Part shown: positions 17,291-25,379 of the stretch, in pieces
Numbering within the stretch: the first letter of the stretch is position 1
How the letters are laid out: the number at the start of each line of letters is the position of its first letter
Source of the DNA: Candidatus Krumholzibacteriota bacterium
GTDB taxonomy: Bacteria > Krumholzibacteriota > Krumholzibacteriia > Krumholzibacteriales > Krumholzibacteriaceae
Assembly (NCBI GenBank): GCA_016933255.1
Contig: JAFGBF010000018.1
Coordinates: 62,001 to 126,000, forward strand
Direction: 5' to 3'
DNA length: 64,000 bases
The notes under the pieces: generated by a model
What the model saw: only the letters and a program-made list of their open reading frames with translations
What the model was told of the DNA's origin: nothing
Databases searched by the model: none
Made by a program: the position numbers and the translations under genes

Positions 17291-17402
17291 CCTCTCTGCG
17301 AGGCCCCGGCTTCAGTACGATGATAACCGATATTTGAATAGCAGCAATATTGCAACGATAGTTATTGCATTCCGCCTGTAATAGACGTATCCTGCAGGTG
17401 TT

Positions 17403-18755
17403 ATGACATCTAATACAGATATTATCCTCGACAGTATCGCCGACGGAGTCTTTACGGTAGGGCTTGACTGGAGGGTGACCTCTTTTAACGCTGCAGCCGA
17501 AAAGATCACGGGGATAGCGCGCGATGAAGCTATCGGAAGGTTCTGCGCCGAGGTCTTCAAGACGACTGTCTGTGAAAGCAACTGCGTAATGAGGCGGACG
17601 ATGGAAAATGGAGAGCCGGTGATCGATGAAGAGGTATCTATCGTAAGGGCGGATGGCGAGACTGTAACGGTCAGCGTATCTACAGCGCTTCTGCGGGACC
17701 GCGAAGGCGATGTAATCGGAGGAGTGGAGACGTTCAGAGATCTTTCGGTGATAAAAGAACTCAGGGATGCGCTGATAGGCAGGCACGATTTTCAGGATAT
17801 CATAAGTAAAAACCATCTGATGCAGAGGCTCTTCGATATTATGCCGGAGATCGCCGAGAGTGAAAGCACCGTGCTGATCACCGGGGCGAGCGGTACCGGC
17901 AAGGAGCTTTTTGCCAGGGCGATCCACGATCTGAGCCCCAGAAAGGGAAAACCTGTCGTAACGGTAAATTGCGGGGCCCTTCCTGACACTCTTCTTGAGG
18001 CAGAACTCTTCGGATACAGGGCCGGGGCGTTTACAGACGCAAAAAAGGATAAACCGGGAAGATTCGCGATGGCCGAGGGGGGGACGATCTTTCTAGATGA
18101 GATAGGCGACCTTTCTGCCGCTACACAGGTCAAGCTTCTGAGGTTTCTGCAGGAAAGGGTCTATGAGCCGCTTGGAAGCACGGCTTCGGTCAAAGCCGAT
18201 ATTCGGGTAATAACAGCGACGAACCGTGATCTTGATGCCATGATCAGAGACGGGACATTCAGGGAGGATCTTTATTACAGGATAAACGTGATCAAACTCA
18301 GCATACCTCCGCTCAGGAAGAGGCGCGAGGATATCCCTCTGCTGACAGATCACTTTATCAAGAGATTCAACAGGCTGAGGAACAGGAATATTACAGGTGT
18401 CTCGGCAGGTGTCATGGCGATCCTGATGGAGCACGATTTTCCCGGGAATGTCAGGGAACTGGAGAATATCATCGAGCACGCCTTTATCCTCTGCAGAAAG
18501 GGCCAGATCAGGGTCGATGCTCTCCCGGAATATCTCCGTCCGGCAAGCGGAGGCGAGATTTCCGGAAGGCTGGATAATCTTCAGGATATAGAGGCGAGAT
18601 TCTTACTCGAATCTTTGAGGCGGAACGGCTGGAACCGTACAAGGACCGCTGCGGAACTGGGGATCCACAAGACTACGCTCTGGAGGAAGATCTCCCGGCT
18701 GGGGATAGAGCTTCCATCGAAAGACGGGCGCAGCCGCCCCACCGGCAGAAAATAA
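17403..18755 (+). CDS. orpR: OrpR-like sigma-54 activator with cysteine-bearing PAS domain
   Basis: 450 residues: a PAS domain (about 5-125), an AAA+ sigma-54 interaction domain (about 130-365) and a C-terminal Fis-type helix-turn-helix (about 400-435). Walker A is GASGTGKE (161-168), the sigma-54 contact loop reads GAFTDA (208-213), Walker B is GGTIFLDEIGD. The PAS domain carries Cys48, Cys57 and Cys61, a spacing that could hold an Fe-S cluster. In Desulfovibrio vulgaris the ORP operons are driven by sigma-54 and such a cognate regulator, whose PAS domain was reported to sense redox with an Fe-S cluster. The symbol rests on that context. Confidence 0.85.
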   Translation: MTSNTDIILDSIADGVFTVGLDWRVTSFNAAAEKITGIARDEAIGRFCAEVFKTTVCESNCVMRRTMENGEPVIDEEVSIVRADGETVTVSVSTALLRDREGDVIGGVETFRDLSVIKELRDALIGRHDFQDIISKNHLMQRLFDIMPEIAESESTVLITGASGTGKELFARAIHDLSPRKGKPVVTVNCGALPDTLLEAELFGYRAGAFTDAKKDKPGRFAMAEGGTIFLDEIGDLSAATQVKLLRFLQERVYEPLGSTASVKADIRVITATNRDLDAMIRDGTFREDLYYRINVIKLSIPPLRKRREDIPLLTDHFIKRFNRLRNRNITGVSAGVMAILMEHDFPGNVRELENIIEHAFILCRKGQIRVDALPEYLRPASGGEISGRLDNLQDIEARFLLESLRRNGWNRTRTAAELGIHKTTLWRKISRLGIELPSKDGRSRPTGRK

Positions 18756-18809
18756 GTTCTACTGAAGCTGCTCCGGGGCGGTCATACTCCCTTGAAATTA
18801 GAGATATAG

Positions 18810-18823
18810 TTGCAATAATGCAT
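18810..18823 (+). promoter_or_regulatory. Operator 1 (likely upstream activator site of OrpR)
   Basis: TTGCA-ATAA-TGCAT, an interrupted palindrome. Together with the preceding AG it is identical at 14 of 15 positions to the second site 34 bases downstream. It lies about 125 bases upstream of a -24/-12 promoter, a normal place for an enhancer-type activator site. Confidence 0.7.
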
Positions 18824-18843
18824 ATTTACTTGCTTTGGTAAAG

Positions 18844-18857
18844 TTGCACTAATGCAG
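18844..18857 (+). promoter_or_regulatory. Operator 2 (likely upstream activator site of OrpR)
   Basis: TTGCA-CTAA-TGCAG, the second copy of the AGTTGCAnTAATGCA element. The 34-base centre spacing is close to three helical turns, which would place two activator dimers on one DNA face. Confidence 0.7.
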
Positions 18858-18944
18858 TTATGCGTTGCGTGGTGGTCATAGGGCCTATTTCCTAATCATT
18901 AGTTAATAAAGATGTTAATGGCTATTTTTTGACAAGGGGTATTA

Positions 18945-18960
18945 TGGCATGTATGATGCT
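18945..18960 (+). promoter_or_regulatory. Sigma-54 (-24/-12) promoter of the ORP operon
   Basis: TGGCAT-N5-ATGCT with exactly ten bases between the GG and GC doublets, matching the sigma-54 consensus TGGCAY-N5-TTGCW at all but one position. Predicted start is near 18971, just before the ribosome site of the first ORP gene. The activator gene sits immediately upstream. Confidence 0.82.
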
Positions 18961-18986
18961 CTTGAGTAAAAAGGAGCATAAATGCA

Positions 18987-19391
18987 ATGAAAGTAGCAAT
19001 ACCAATATGGAACCAGAGGATCTCGCCGGTCTTTGATACGGCATGCAGGATAATAGTTGCCGACATCAGGGAAGGCCGGGAAGTCTCAAGAAATGAATAT
19101 GATATCGGCGGCTTTTCACCTGCTGAGAGGGTAAGGCAGCTTGAATCGCTTGGGATAAATATGCTTGTCTGCGGAGCAATATCGAACAGGCAGGCGCAGC
19201 TGGTCGATTCGATGAATATCGCCGTAATCCCATGGGTCTCGGCAGAGATAGAAGAGGTTCTTGGAGCGCTTTCGCGTGGATCGATCGGAGAGACCGATTT
19301 CCTGATGCCCGGTTGCCGGGGAAGAGGGCGGAGACGGAGAGGATCCGGAGGAGACTGCAATGCGGGGAGAGGGAGAAGGAGGAAGGAGTAG
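18987..19391 (+). CDS. NifX/NafY-fold ORP-family protein with basic Gly/Arg tail
   Basis: 134 residues. MKVAIPIWNQRISPVFDTA is the start of the dinitrogenase iron-molybdenum cofactor biosynthesis (NifX/NifB C-terminal, MTH1175-like) fold. Family members bind metal-sulfur clusters; the Orange Protein of Desulfovibrio binds a Mo-Cu-S cluster. Residues 1-105 form the domain. The last 25 residues are an unusual Arg/Gly run (GRGRRRRGSGG, GRGRRRKE). It is the first gene after the sigma-54 promoter, with AAGGAG ten bases before the ATG. Confidence 0.87.
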   Translation: MKVAIPIWNQRISPVFDTACRIIVADIREGREVSRNEYDIGGFSPAERVRQLESLGINMLVCGAISNRQAQLVDSMNIAVIPWVSAEIEEVLGALSRGSIGETDFLMPGCRGRGRRRRGSGGDCNAGRGRRRKE

Positions 19392-19392
19392 T

Positions 19393-19755
19393 ATGAAGAT
19401 AGCAATTACAGCTGTCGGACCGAGTGAAGAGGACGAAATGGACCAGAGATTCGGACGGACGAAGTATTTCATGATCTATGATACCGAGGCCGGAGAATAT
19501 CAGTCCCTTTCGAACAGTTCGGCTGCGGCCGAATCGCAGGGAGCGGGGATCAGGACCGGAGAACTGCTCTCTAATAATGGCGTTGGCGCGCTTATAACAG
19601 GGCATGTCGGTCCGAAAGCATTCTCGACGCTGATCGCGGCGAAGATAAAAGTCTTTTCAGGAGGAAAGGGTAAGGTCTCCGAGATAGTCAGCAGATACCT
19701 TGCCGGAGAATTAAAGGAGACGAAAGGTCCGGACGTAAACAGTCACTGGACCTGA
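19393..19755 (+). CDS. orp: NifX/NafY-fold protein, ORP candidate
   Basis: 120 residues with the full NifX-type domain: MKIAITAVGPSEEDEMDQRF, GRTKYFMIYD, then NNGVGALITGHVGPKAF and the terminal helix. Length and motifs match the Orange Protein family more closely than the tailed neighbour. It starts two bases after the previous stop, with the ribosome site AAGGAG only four bases from the ATG, which points to translational coupling. No nifB or nif structural genes are nearby, so a nitrogenase role is unlikely. Confidence 0.85.
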   Translation: MKIAITAVGPSEEDEMDQRFGRTKYFMIYDTEAGEYQSLSNSSAAAESQGAGIRTGELLSNNGVGALITGHVGPKAFSTLIAAKIKVFSGGKGKVSEIVSRYLAGELKETKGPDVNSHWT

Positions 19756-19772
19756 AAAAGGAGATGAGCAAG

Positions 19773-20153
19773 ATGCCAGGAGGAGACAGAAGAGGACCTG
19801 GAGGAGAAGGCCCGATGACAGGTAGAGGATTGGGATACTGCAGCGGAAACAGTCTGCCGGGATCTGCGGCAGATGGTTTCGGCCGGGGTATGGGAATGCG
19901 CAGGGGAGCAGGCTTTGGAGGCGGAAGAATGAACCGCTTCAATGCCGGTCCGGGTATCGGACGAGGCAGAGGGTTCGGCGGATACGGGATAAACCCGGGA
20001 TACCAGGGGTATGGATACTATGGTGCAGCCAGGAGTCCCGAAGAGCTCGCCGATGATGAAAGATCTTTTCTCACGGCGCAGGCGGAGATCCTTCAGAGAG
20101 AACTCGAAGCGGTAAAAAAACGCATCGATTCGCTCCAGGATAAAATGAAGTAA
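19773..20153 (+). CDS. Gly/Arg-rich protein with coiled-coil end (DUF5320-like)
   Basis: 126 residues. The start MPGGDRRGPGGEGPMTGRG followed by a Gly/Arg/Phe-rich low-complexity segment (to about residue 80, GRGFGGYG, GYQGYGYYG) and a C-terminal helix with heptads (EILQRELEAVKKRIDSLQDK) match the DUF5320 family, which is regularly found in ORP/Mrp loci of anaerobes. Its biochemical role is unknown. The ATG at 19773 is chosen because AAGGAG is nine bases before it and directly abuts the earlier ATG at 19764. Confidence 0.82.
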   Translation: MPGGDRRGPGGEGPMTGRGLGYCSGNSLPGSAADGFGRGMGMRRGAGFGGGRMNRFNAGPGIGRGRGFGGYGINPGYQGYGYYGAARSPEELADDERSFLTAQAEILQRELEAVKKRIDSLQDKMK

Positions 20154-20164
20154 GGGTGTGTCAG

Positions 20165-21046
20165 GTGAAGATAGCTATTGCCAGCGGCAAGGGAGGAACA
20201 GGCAAAACGACCGTTGCTGTGAACCTTGCCGCCATAGCGCAGCTTAACGGTAAAAGATCGGTATATGTCGACTGCGATGTCGAAGAACCGAATGGCCACA
20301 TCTTTTTAAAACCGGAGATAGACAGTCAGCAGACCGTAACAAACCCTGTTCCGGTGATCGATGACGAAAAATGCGACAGCTGCGGAGAATGCGGAAAGAT
20401 ATGTCATTTTAACGCGATAGCCGTCATTTTGGACAGTGTGCTCGTATTTCCTGAACTCTGTCACGGCTGCGGGGGATGTTTTCACGCCTGCCCAAAGGGG
20501 GCGATCACTGAATCACCGAGAGAAGTGGGAAAGATCGAGGCCGGAAGATCATATCAGGTAGAAGCTTCCGGTAAAGAGGGTATCGGTTTTATACATGGGA
20601 TACTGAATCTGAACGAAGCGATGGCTGTCCCTGTCATCAGGGCTGTTAGAAAAATGATCCCTGAGAGCGAGTGGGTCGTGATCGATGCTCCGCCGGGGAC
20701 ATCATGCTCGATGGTAGCTACGGTCAGGGATGCCGATTATGTCCTCCTCGTGACAGAACCTACTCCCTTTGGACTTCATGACCTCGAGCTCGCGTACAGA
20801 ACGGTCAGGGATCTCGATATCACGGCCGGAGTAGTAGTCAACAGGGCTGGTACGGGTGACAGCGGCGTCGGGGAATTTTGCGCCCGGGAAGGGATTGAGA
20901 TACTGGCAGAGATACCGGAATCGAGGGAGATCGCCGAGATCTACTCAAGAGGGTCTGTTATTATAAATGAAGATGAAGGATTCGCATCTATCATGGCCGA
21001 ACTTATGAAAAAGGTCGAAAAAAGGATCATGGCGGAACAGAGATGA
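20165..21046 (+). CDS. MinD-type ATPase with ferredoxin insert, first copy
   Basis: 293 residues. Deviant Walker A GKGGTGKTT (8-16) marks the MinD/Mrp/NifH family. A ferredoxin domain is inserted after the first strands with two [4Fe-4S] sites, Cys70/73/76/80 and Cys99/102/105/109. VIDAPPGTSC is the switch II region. Such P-loop ferredoxin proteins occur in pairs in ORP loci and were found in one complex with ORP in Desulfovibrio. GTG at 20165 is preferred to GTG at 20156 because AAGGGT lies seven bases before it. The last four bases overlap the next gene. Confidence 0.88.
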   Translation: MKIAIASGKGGTGKTTVAVNLAAIAQLNGKRSVYVDCDVEEPNGHIFLKPEIDSQQTVTNPVPVIDDEKCDSCGECGKICHFNAIAVILDSVLVFPELCHGCGGCFHACPKGAITESPREVGKIEAGRSYQVEASGKEGIGFIHGILNLNEAMAVPVIRAVRKMIPESEWVVIDAPPGTSCSMVATVRDADYVLLVTEPTPFGLHDLELAYRTVRDLDITAGVVVNRAGTGDSGVGEFCAREGIEILAEIPESREIAEIYSRGSVIINEDEGFASIMAELMKKVEKRIMAEQR

Positions 21047-21921
21047 AAGAACTTGTGATAATCAGCGGAAAAGGGGGTACGGGGAAGACGAGTATTGCCG
21101 CCTCGTTCGCCCATCTTGCGGGAAATCTGGTAACCGCTGACTGCGATGTGGATGCGGCAAACCTGCATCTTGTGATGTCTCCTGTGGTTCGCCGGGCGAC
21201 AGGGTTCAGCGGAGGCAAGACTGCCGTGCTCGATCAGGGGATGTGCTCAGGGTGCGGGAAATGTCTCGAGCTCTGCCGGTATGATGCTGTGAGCGAGGAG
21301 GACGGGATCTATAAAATAGATAAAACTGCTTGTGAAGGTTGTGGAGTATGTGCATATTTCTGTCCCGTTAAGGCTATTGATATGGTCGATGATGAGAACG
21401 GCGAATGGTACGTATCAGATACGGCGTATGGACCTATGGTGCATGCCAGGCTGAATGCCGGGGGGGAGAATTCAGGAAAGCTCGTTACCCTGGTGCGCGG
21501 CCAGGCGAGACGTATCGCCAAAGACGGGGATTTCAAGGTGATATTGGTCGATGGATCACCAGGTATAGGCTGCCCGGTGATCGCGTCGATAACCGGCGCG
21601 GATGCGATCCTTGCCGTGACAGAGCCTTCGATGTCGGGACTTCATGATCTGAAAAGGGTCGTCGGGCTGGCCGGACATTTCGGGATCAGGGTCCTTGTGG
21701 CAGTGAACAAATTTGATATCAACCCTGATATGACCGACAAGGTCCTCGAATTTGTTAAAAACGAGCAGCTGGAAATGGCCGGCAGAGTACATTATGATAT
21801 TGATGTTACGCTGGCCCAGGTCGAGGGAAAAAGTGTCGTCGAATTTTCCGACGGCCGGGCAGCTTCCGATATCAGGGAGTTGTGGAGAAATACAGCCGAA
21901 TCACTGGAACTGGAGGTATGA
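21043..21921 (+). CDS. MinD-type ATPase with ferredoxin insert, second copy
   Basis: 292 residues, paralogous to the previous gene product. Walker A GKGGTGKTS (9-17). Two [4Fe-4S] sites at Cys68/71/74/78 and Cys97/100/103/107. Switch II region VDGSPGIGC. The pair most likely forms a heterodimer, since every ORP locus I know of has both forms. It starts inside the previous gene (ATGA overlap) and its stop touches the next start, so translation of the three ATPases is coupled. Confidence 0.88.
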   Translation: MKELVIISGKGGTGKTSIAASFAHLAGNLVTADCDVDAANLHLVMSPVVRRATGFSGGKTAVLDQGMCSGCGKCLELCRYDAVSEEDGIYKIDKTACEGCGVCAYFCPVKAIDMVDDENGEWYVSDTAYGPMVHARLNAGGENSGKLVTLVRGQARRIAKDGDFKVILVDGSPGIGCPVIASITGADAILAVTEPSMSGLHDLKRVVGLAGHFGIRVLVAVNKFDINPDMTDKVLEFVKNEQLEMAGRVHYDIDVTLAQVEGKSVVEFSDGRAASDIRELWRNTAESLELEV

Positions 21922-23171
21922 TGAGCGGGAAACCCGATCAGGAAAAAATTAATAAAAGAATGAGCCTTATCAAGCATAAGGTGCTTGTTTTGTCGGGAAA
22001 GGGGGGAGTAGGCAAGAGTACGGTCGCCGTCAATCTTGCCGTTGCTCTCGCTTCAGCGGGCAAAAAAGTAGGCCTTCTCGATGTAGATATTCACGGTCCG
22101 AGCGTTCCAAAGATGCTGGGAATCGAGAATATGAAGATAGAGGGAACTGAAGACTCGATAAAACCTTTTGAAGTCGGAGACAACCTCCGCGTCATGTCGA
22201 TCGGATTTCTGCTCAGGAATTCAGATGAGGCTGTAATATGGCGGGGTCCTATGAAAATGGGCGTCATAAGCCAGTTTCTCTCCGACGTCGATTGGGGTGA
22301 GCTGGATTATCTTGTGATCGATTCGCCTCCCGGTACCGGGGACGAACCACTTTCGGTCGTGCAGCTTATACCTGATGCGGCCGGGGCGATCATCGTCACT
22401 ACGCCTCAGAGCGTGGCTCTGATCGATGTAAGAAAATGCATCACTTTCTGCAGGCAGTTGAATCTGCCGGTTCTCGGGGTAATAGAGAATATGAGCGGTT
22501 TTGTCTGTCCCCACTGCGGTAAGCATACCGAGATATTCAGCAGCGGCGGCGGAAAACTGATGGCCGAGGATCTGGATGTCCCCTTTCTCGGACTGGTACC
22601 TATCGAGCCCAGGGTCGCCCAGGCGGGGGACAGCGGTCAGCCGTTCGTTCTGAACCATCCTGGAACAGAGACCGGAAAGTTGTTTGCGAATCTGCTGGCC
22701 CCTTTGCTTGCACTGAAGAAGAGAGAGCTGGAAACGGAGCTGTCGGCCTTCGGAAACTGTGATACATGCGGTAAAGGCAAGGAAACGATGAAGATAGCTG
22801 TCCCAGTCGACAGCGGTGTCGTAAGCGCCCATTTCGGTCACGCGCAGAAATTCCTCTTTTTCGATATAGATCGTTCGAATAACAGTATCGCTTCTCCGGT
22901 AGAGAAGACTCCTCCGCCCCATGAGGAGGGTGTGATCCCGGAATGGCTCAGAAAAGAAGGGGCTGATATACTTATTACGGGTGGGCTCGGAGCCAAGGCG
23001 AAACAGTTGTTCGGACAGTTCGGGATCGAAGTCGTGACCGGCGCCCCGCCGGAGGAGCCCGCCAGGGTCGTCGGTTTTTACCTTGACGGAAGCCTCAAGA
23101 CCGATTCCAATGCTTGCGGCCATCCGGATGGAGGAGGGTGCGGGAGCGCAGGAGGATGCGGAGGGCATTGA
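21921..23171 (+). CDS. mrp: Mrp-type Fe-S carrier ATPase fused to a NifX domain
   Basis: 416 residues. The N-terminal Mrp/ApbC ATPase (1-280) has GKGGVGKST at 26-34, DIHGPSVPKMLG and the CPHCG pair that usually holds a bridging [4Fe-4S] cluster. From residue 290 (MKIAVPVDSG) a NifX/ORP-type domain follows, with AHFGHAQKF. It ends in a Gly/Cys/His-rich tail (GGGCGSAGGCGGH). Mrp-ORP fusions of this kind are known from the Desulfovibrio ORP locus and are thought to deliver clusters. ATG 21921 is preferred to the adjacent ATG 21918 for its spacing from GGAGG. Confidence 0.9.
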   Translation: MSGKPDQEKINKRMSLIKHKVLVLSGKGGVGKSTVAVNLAVALASAGKKVGLLDVDIHGPSVPKMLGIENMKIEGTEDSIKPFEVGDNLRVMSIGFLLRNSDEAVIWRGPMKMGVISQFLSDVDWGELDYLVIDSPPGTGDEPLSVVQLIPDAAGAIIVTTPQSVALIDVRKCITFCRQLNLPVLGVIENMSGFVCPHCGKHTEIFSSGGGKLMAEDLDVPFLGLVPIEPRVAQAGDSGQPFVLNHPGTETGKLFANLLAPLLALKKRELETELSAFGNCDTCGKGKETMKIAVPVDSGVVSAHFGHAQKFLFFDIDRSNNSIASPVEKTPPPHEEGVIPEWLRKEGADILITGGLGAKAKQLFGQFGIEVVTGAPPEEPARVVGFYLDGSLKTDSNACGHPDGGGCGSAGGCGGH

Positions 23172-23262
23172 CCGCTGGAAGTTCAAAATTGAAAATGATC
23201 TGGGTTTTGTTGTTCCCGGCGACCGGGATCTCAGGTCAAGCGATTAAAAGGAGATTCTACCG

Positions 23263-24447
23263 ATGAAGGATATCAGAGAAAAAACAAAAGACACTCAATG
23301 CGTTCACTCGAGCCTTATCGCCGATGATACGGGTACGGTCATAACGCCGATATACCAGACTTCGACCTTCAGTTTCCGCAATGCCGATCACGGCGCGAGC
23401 CTTTTTGCCGGAAAGGAAAAAGGATATATATACACGAGGATCGGCAATCCTACTATCGAATCGGTAGAGCAGTCGGTAGCGATACTCGAGGGGGGATACG
23501 GCGGTGTCGGGTGCGGAAGCGGCATGGCGGCGCTTCACCTCGCCTTCGGCTCTATCCTTCATTCAGGTGATCATGTCATCTGCAGCGAATCGGTATACGG
23601 GCCGGTAGTAGGTCTTCTGAAGGAACAGTTCGGCAATTTCGGCGTGACAGTGTCGTTTGTTGATACTTCTGATATTAAAGCTGTCGAGGATTCCGTAAAA
23701 CCCCAGACAAAATTGATCCATATCGAGACACCGGGGAATCCGACAATGGCGGTGACTGATATCGCAGCGATTTCGAAGATAGCGCACGCAAACGGCGCGA
23801 AGCTTACGGTGGATAATACTTTCATGAGCCCGATCCTCCAGAGGCCTTTTGAATTCGGAGCGGATTTAGTCATCCATTCAATGACGAAATTCATCAACGG
23901 ACATGCCGATGTAGTAGCCGGCATGGTCGTGGCTAAAGATGAGGAGAGCTTCAGACATCTTCGGCGGATGTCCAACGCTTTTGGAGGAACGATAGACCCG
24001 TTTAACTCTTTCCTCGTCGCCAGGGGGATAAAGACACTTTCTCTGAGAGTGAAGCATCAAAGCAAGAGCGCGGTAAAAGTCGCTGAATTCCTCGATTCGC
24101 ATCCTAAAGTAGAAAGGGTAATGTACCCCGGATTGAAGTCGCATCCCCAGCATGATATTCACAAAAAACAGGCCGAGGGACCCGGCGCGCTGATAAGCTT
24201 CGAGCTCAAGGGAGGGATCGCGGCCGGCAAGCTTCTTATGGATTCTCTCCATCTATGCGTCCTCGCGGTCAGTCTCGGAGGGGTCGAGACGCTTATCCAG
24301 CACCCGGCAGCGATGACTCACGCCAGCATGCAGCCTGAGATAAGAAAGCAGGCAGGGATCACCGATGGGCTGGTAAGGATATCGGTAGGGATCGAGGACG
24401 TCGGCGAGATAATAGCCGACCTTAAGCAGGGTTTGGAAAAGATATAG
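23263..24447 (+). CDS. Cys/Met-metabolism PLP enzyme (gamma-lyase/gamma-synthase)
   Basis: 394 residues, the normal length of cystathionine gamma-synthase, cystathionine gamma-lyase and methionine gamma-lyase. The PLP lysine is Lys209 in SMTK. Substrate-side motifs are YIYTRIGNPT and GSGMAALHL; HPAAMTHASM and GLVRISVGIED are C-terminal signatures. The wording is closest to methionine gamma-lyase-like members, but a synthase cannot be excluded. A good AAAAGGAG ribosome site precedes the ATG. It sits 91 bases after the ORP operon; no terminator separates them clearly, so read-through is possible. Confidence 0.88.
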   Translation: MKDIREKTKDTQCVHSSLIADDTGTVITPIYQTSTFSFRNADHGASLFAGKEKGYIYTRIGNPTIESVEQSVAILEGGYGGVGCGSGMAALHLAFGSILHSGDHVICSESVYGPVVGLLKEQFGNFGVTVSFVDTSDIKAVEDSVKPQTKLIHIETPGNPTMAVTDIAAISKIAHANGAKLTVDNTFMSPILQRPFEFGADLVIHSMTKFINGHADVVAGMVVAKDEESFRHLRRMSNAFGGTIDPFNSFLVARGIKTLSLRVKHQSKSAVKVAEFLDSHPKVERVMYPGLKSHPQHDIHKKQAEGPGALISFELKGGIAAGKLLMDSLHLCVLAVSLGGVETLIQHPAAMTHASMQPEIRKQAGITDGLVRISVGIEDVGEIIADLKQGLEKI

Positions 24448-24502
24448 GCAGGGGATCCGATCACCGGCCATTATCGCTCATCTACATCCGCAGGAGAACT
24501 TT

Positions 24503-25138
24503 ATGAGATGGAAACCGGCTGAGCTGTCGCGTGATGAGGTAGAAATACATAAGAAATATCTGGCCGAAAGAGATGCGGTCTATCTTGCTCACGGTATCGA
24601 CAAAAATGGCATGGCCAAATTTGTCATAGATGCCGCTGAACCTTTCGAGGAGCCGGTCCTTGATCTTGGTACGGGACAGGGGCTTACGGCCATAGAGATA
24701 GCAAGAAGAGGGGCGGTTGTCATTACTATTGATATCTCTGAAAAAGAGCTCCGCGAAGCGTATCTCAACTCGGTTGCCGCAGGGGTAGAATCAAAACTGG
24801 AGTTTCATCTGGTCAATAATCGGACTCTTCCATTCGAAGACGATTCCTTCAACCTTGTAACTCTCGTGAACGTTCTTCATCATCTTGACGATCCGGATGC
24901 GGCCCTTCCCGAAATATCAAGGGTGCTGAGAAGCGGAGGCAAACTCCTTGTATCCGATTTTACAGAGGCAGGATTTGATATCCTCGACCGCATTCATGGC
25001 GAAGAGGGCAGGATCCATAAGAAGAATACCGAAGAGACGGTAGATACGATCTCGAGGAAACTTCCCGATTTCGGCATACAGTGCACAAGCCGCGATTCAA
25101 GGTTCCACCAGTATCTGATGATCGCAGAAAAATCTTAG
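24503..25138 (+). CDS. Class I SAM-dependent methyltransferase
   Basis: 211 residues. Motif I is VLDLGTGQGLTAIEIA, motif II is around VVITIDIS, and motif IV/post-motif wording is FNLVTLVNVLHHLDDPDAAL, followed by LRSGGKLLVSDF. This is the UbiE/Methyltransf_11 group, which methylates small molecules such as quinones or other metabolites. The substrate cannot be told. A gap of 55 bases separates it from the PLP enzyme gene, so it may act on a thiol or amino-acid-derived compound, which is speculative. Confidence 0.85.
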   Translation: MRWKPAELSRDEVEIHKKYLAERDAVYLAHGIDKNGMAKFVIDAAEPFEEPVLDLGTGQGLTAIEIARRGAVVITIDISEKELREAYLNSVAAGVESKLEFHLVNNRTLPFEDDSFNLVTLVNVLHHLDDPDAALPEISRVLRSGGKLLVSDFTEAGFDILDRIHGEEGRIHKKNTEETVDTISRKLPDFGIQCTSRDSRFHQYLMIAEKS

Positions 25139-25209
25139 GGCGGTTGGTGCGGGCTGTATCCGGCGGTCATCTTTCAGGTTCTGTCACTGTTTCCATTTTA
25201 TTAATATTT

Positions 25210-25238
25210 TTGACATTGTTTCGCGGGAGAAGTACACT
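25210..25238 (+). promoter_or_regulatory. Housekeeping-type promoter
   Basis: Perfect -35 TTGACA (25210-25215), a 17-base spacer and -10 TACACT (25233-25238). Predicted start near 25245 leaves a 135-base leader before the LapA-like gene. It is the best sigma-70-type promoter in the window and marks the start of the accessory gene run. Confidence 0.7.
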
Positions 25239-25379
25239 CGGAATATAGAAAGGGACTCCTTTATTTGCAGACTGTGGTGATCAACGGTTTTATACTGTTG
25301 GGACAGGGAGTCACGGCATGCGTCGGACTGCGGCTTATGCTGGCTTAAGTTGGTGGTCCATCTTCAAAAGGAGGAAGAA

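Noticed and set aside
22221-23186. A 321-codon minus-strand frame opposite the Mrp fusion gene.
   Set aside because: Shadow of the Mrp-NifX gene, no ribosome site and no motif.
23209-23230. CCCGG-CGA-CCGGG hairpin between the ORP operon and the PLP gene, considered as a terminator.
   Set aside because: No T-run follows and the stem is only five pairs.
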